A DNA stretch of 6,009 bases from an uncultured Collinsella sp. (GTDB taxonomy: Bacteria; Actinomycetota; Coriobacteriia; Coriobacteriales; Coriobacteriaceae), in assembly GCA_934655835.1 (NCBI GenBank), contig CAKUHM010000089.1, positions 1 to 6,009 of the forward strand. Direction: 5' to 3'. The first letter of the stretch is position 1; each line of letters opens with the position of its first letter. Under the pieces are notes generated by a model, which ran no database searches, was not told the origin of the DNA, and worked only from the letters and a program-made list of their open reading frames with translations. Below are positions 5,050-6,009 of the stretch, piece after piece. The position numbers and the translations under genes were made by a program.

Positions 5050-5778
5050 GGCAATGCGGCGGACAATATCGAGCGTGATGCCGCTCGCGGTGCGGGCATA
5101 CTCAAACAGATCGAACTCGTGGTCGCAAAACGCATCGTATGCCTCGTCACAATTATCGCTGATAGCACGGAGCACCAGGCAATTAACACCATTCTTCGTT
5201 GCGACGTGGGCAATTGCCGCGCCCTCCATACCAACGCAATCGGCATGAGTCGCTTCAATCGCGGCATCGCGCATGGCACCGTCCGCCACAAAGCGGTTGC
5301 CCGTGGCAATGGTGCCGATCAGGAACTGCTTGGAGCCTTCGTTCGAGGTGGCCACATTTGTCGAAGCATCGACAAACCCATGCTCAGCCAACACATCGGC
5401 GGCAATGTCGACCAACGCAGGCGTCGAGGCGAACTCCTCGAGCCCCGGTGCCGACTCGGCGATAAGCGCCGTATCGGTATCCAGATAGCGCAGGCATTTG
5501 CCAATGACCACGTCGTCGATATGGAGCTTGGGATTTAGGCCGCCCGCAATGCCCGAGAACACTACAGCTCGTGGTGCATACTTGCTAATGAGGTGCTGCG
5601 TTGCGGCAGCAGCGTTCACCGTGCCCATGCCCGCCGTCGTGGCAACCATCGATATGCCGTCCAACTCGCCACTCACAACGTTCAAACCAGCCTCTTTCGC
5701 CACGTGAACGTCGCTCAGCTCTTCCTTAATCTGCATGACCTCTTTTTCGAGCGCGCCGATAATCGCGATGGTAGCCAT
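5038..5778 (-). CDS. mtnN: 5'-Methylthioadenosine/S-adenosylhomocysteine nucleosidase
   Basis: This cytoplasmic enzyme cleaves adenine from methylthioadenosine and S-adenosylhomocysteine, recycling products of SAM-dependent reactions and of polyamine synthesis. The protein has 246 residues, slightly longer than the usual 230. The PNP/UDP family fold shows as IAIIGALEKEV at the N-terminus with the catalytic glutamate E11, the VVFSGIAGGLNP loop (72-83), CVGMEGAAIAHVA (181-193) with ribose-binding E185, and LRAISDNCDE (203-212) with the catalytic aspartate D208. The ATG at 5778 is preferred: GGGGGA lies just upstream and MATIAIIGA is the normal start. A TTG at 5790 would add four residues. A CCATACC/GGTATGG pair (5820-5814 and 5781-5775 on the minus strand) could pair across the start region, but the 32-base loop makes this weak. 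A homologous futalosine hydrolase is a less likely alternative. Confidence 0.93.
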   Translation of the reverse strand: MATIAIIGALEKEVMQIKEELSDVHVAKEAGLNVVSGELDGISMVATTAGMGTVNAAAATQHLISKYAPRAVVFSGIAGGLNPKLHIDDVVIGKCLRYLDTDTALIAESAPGLEEFASTPALVDIAADVLAEHGFVDASTNVATSNEGSKQFLIGTIATGNRFVADGAMRDAAIEATHADCVGMEGAAIAHVATKNGVNCLVLRAISDNCDEAYDAFCDHEFDLFEYARTASGITLDIVRRIAAAQ

Positions 5779-5910
5779 ACCATCCCCCAAACCTATACGA
5801 AATTCTTAACCACGGTATGGTACCAGCATTTTGTTTGACCTCGCCAAACGAACACGCTGAGCCAGTGCAGCTCTCGTATCAAACAGAGCCTCCGCTATGG
5901 CTGTAGCTCG

Positions 5911-6009
5911 TTAGCCGATGGCGTTTTTGAGCTCGGCGCGGCGCTTTTTCATGCCGGCCATGACGGCGTTGCGCAGCTCGGGCATGCGCGCGGTATCCAT
6001 CTGGGGCAC
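5911..6009 (-). CDS. C-terminal end of an unrecognised protein (truncated by window)
   Basis: An open frame runs in from the window edge on the minus strand and ends at TAA (5913-5911). It encodes 32 residues ending in MAGMKKRRAELKNAIG. The composition is basic, helical and rich in Ala, Arg and Lys, with the GC-rich codon use of the neighbouring genes, which supports real coding. The protein begins outside the window and I do not recognise the family from this tail. The 132 bases between this stop and the mtnN start hold no gene and no clear terminator. A weak GTTTG/CAAAC hairpin (5833-5849) lacks a T-run. Confidence 0.6.
   Translation of the reverse strand: MPQMDTARMPELRNAVMAGMKKRRAELKNAIG

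Noticed and set aside
4321..5538. Very long + strand open frame (405 codons) across engB and mtnN
   Set aside because: It runs opposite two clearly identified genes and their gap and has no family features, so it is a shadow of high GC content.
1..6009. tRNA genes or CRISPR array
   Set aside because: No cloverleaf with a TTC-type T-arm and no regularly spaced direct repeats were seen on either strand.

Overview
The window looks like the chromosome of a high-GC anaerobic gut actinobacterium of the Coriobacteriia, most likely Collinsella or a close relative. This is inferred from GC-rich codon use, strong AGGAGG-type ribosome binding sites, an iron-sulfur aldo/keto reductase of the kind found in anaerobes, and the general look of the proteins. 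No rRNA or other marker gene is present to confirm it.

Layout. Positions 2-253 (+) hold the C-terminal end of threonine synthase (thrC), followed by a hairpin terminator. A 112-bp palindromic element (332-443) fills the gap to homoserine kinase (thrB, 458-1339, +). ThrB phosphorylates homoserine and ThrC converts the product to threonine, so this is the last part of a threonine operon. A second, larger palindrome (1361-1489, with outer arms reaching the thrB stop codon) lies in the 309-bp convergent gap after thrB. The rest of that gap (about 1516-1648) has no gene and is strikingly G/T-rich on the + strand, so it is C-rich and G-poor in a minus-strand transcript.

Positions 1649-3040 (minus) form a compact two-gene cassette of visibly lower GC. 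A DUF3990-type, ADP-ribosyltransferase-like protein (2292-2975) is followed, with a 35-base overlap, by a Cro/C1 helix-turn-helix protein with a large N-terminal domain (1649-2326). Just upstream is a 17-bp perfect inverted repeat built from two ATCAC-N4-GTGAT operators. The arrangement resembles an autoregulated toxin-antitoxin module carried as a small mobile or defence island. It is the most interesting system here.

The remaining genes are all on the minus strand. From upstream to downstream they are: the C-terminal end of an unrecognised protein (5911-6009); MTA/SAH nucleosidase (mtnN, 5038-5778), with a terminator overlapping its stop codon; the essential ribosome-assembly GTPase EngB/YsxC (4408-4998); a third long palindrome starting on the engB stop codon (4308-4411); and an aldo/keto reductase with two C-terminal 4Fe-4S motifs (3084-4220), whose ribosome binding site lies inside a 12-bp hairpin.

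A recurring theme is long extended palindromes of about 104-129 bp in the gaps next to housekeeping genes. None has the T-run of an ordinary terminator. They may belong to one or more families of palindromic intergenic repeats of this genome.
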